Shown here piece after piece: positions 6,219-6,552 of a stretch of 6,552 nt of DNA. The position numbers were made by a program, and so were the translations under genes. The notes beneath the pieces were generated by a model that was not told where the DNA came from, searched no databases, and saw only the letters and a list, made by a program, of their open reading frames with translations. The stretch is from Selenomonadaceae bacterium. Its GTDB lineage: Bacteria > Bacillota > Negativicutes > Selenomonadales > Selenomonadaceae. Location of the stretch: NCBI GenBank assembly GCA_016286075.1, contig JAEERZ010000126.1, forward strand, positions 1 through 6,552, in the 5' to 3' direction. How positions within the stretch are numbered: position 1 is the first letter of the stretch; each line of letters opens with the position of its first letter.

Positions 6219-6552
6219 TTACTTCTTCCCTCCCATGAACCGCTTAACCTCTCCAAGCCACAGATCGTTTTCTTCCCGCGTTCCCATCGAAATGCGCAGG
6301 CAGTTTTCCAGTCTCGGCGCACTGCCGAAGCTTCGGACGCCGATGCCCTGCTCCGCGAGGTATTCGTTCAACTTCTCCGCCTTCGCGGATTTCAGCAGCA
6401 GGAAATTCGTATGGGACGGGTACACGGTCAGGCCCTTGATCTTTTTCAGTTCCTCCGCCACGCGCCGGCACTCGTCGCGCAGCATATAAATCCTCGGCCG
6501 GAACTCGTCCCGCATCTGATAGACGATATCCGCCGTGACCAGCGAGAGCACG
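6219..6552 (-). CDS. hisC: Histidinol-phosphate aminotransferase, C-terminal fragment
   Basis: Partial gene: the last 110 codons of a PLP-dependent class I/II aminotransferase. The catalytic lysine and most of the enzyme lie beyond position 6552. The visible part has the small C-terminal domain with PSHTNFLLLK, the GIGVRSFG segment and LRISMGTREEND. The last contains the conserved arginine that binds the substrate phosphate/carboxylate in HisC-type enzymes. In context, with hisB 1 nt downstream, it converts imidazole acetol phosphate plus glutamate to histidinol phosphate. The first complete codon in the window is GTG (valine), not a start. Without the N-terminal part, other aminotransferases of this subgroup cannot be excluded by sequence alone, but the his operon context is strong. 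Confidence 0.92.
   Translation of the reverse strand, partial: VLSLVTADIVYQMRDEFRPRIYMLRDECRRVAEELKKIKGLTVYPSHTNFLLLKSAKAEKLNEYLAEQGIGVRSFGSAPRLENCLRISMGTREENDLWLGEVKRFMGGKK

Noticed and set aside
1..6552. CRISPR arrays, insertion sequences, tRNA or rRNA genes, toxin-antitoxin or defence systems
   Set aside because: No repeated spacer-like units, terminal inverted repeats, transposase motifs or tRNA-like cloverleaves were seen on either strand. All long stretches are explained by the biosynthetic genes and the T-box leader.

Overview
The window carries two amino-acid biosynthesis blocks, both transcribed from the minus strand (right to left). The organism is most likely a Firmicutes-type bacterium of fairly high GC content. 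The reasons are a canonical tRNA-sensing T-box leader, strong AGGAGG ribosome binding sites and a compact hisC-B-H-A-F-IE cluster. A Clostridia or Negativicutes member would fit, but the sequence does not let me name a genus.

Right part (6552 down to 2833), in order of transcription: the C-terminal end of hisC (cut by the window edge), hisB (monofunctional IGP dehydratase), hisH, hisA, hisF and a fused hisIE. Neighbouring genes overlap by 1 to 4 nt or are separated by 1 nt, so this is one translationally coupled operon. HisIE and HisA convert PR-ATP to PRFAR. HisH and HisF form the glutamine-dependent IGP synthase. HisB and HisC carry IGP to histidinol phosphate. HisG, HisD and the histidinol-phosphatase are not visible; hisG and hisD would be expected upstream, beyond 6552. 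Four nt after hisIE comes a SagB/ThcOx-type flavin oxidoreductase (2088-2828), so the operon ends with a gene that has no known role in histidine synthesis. A short hairpin plus T-run (2050-2070) probably ends the transcript.

Middle (1762-2087): the only gene-free stretch longer than 300 nt. It holds the hairpin above and a complete T-box riboswitch with a leucine (CUC) specifier, a UGGU acceptor-end-binding bulge and a strong intrinsic terminator just before leuA.

Left part (1761 down to 1): leuA (a long, type 2 2-isopropylmalate synthase) followed after 15 nt by the first 29 codons of leuC. Uncharged tRNA-Leu should open this leucine operon.

Most of the window is ordinary anabolic metabolism, and I do not see a new defence, mobile or otherwise undescribed system. 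The points most worth a second look are an abrupt codon-use change inside leuA near position 705-740 (a mosaic gene or a chimeric contig join), the SagB-like enzyme attached to the his operon, and the somewhat divergent T-box core.
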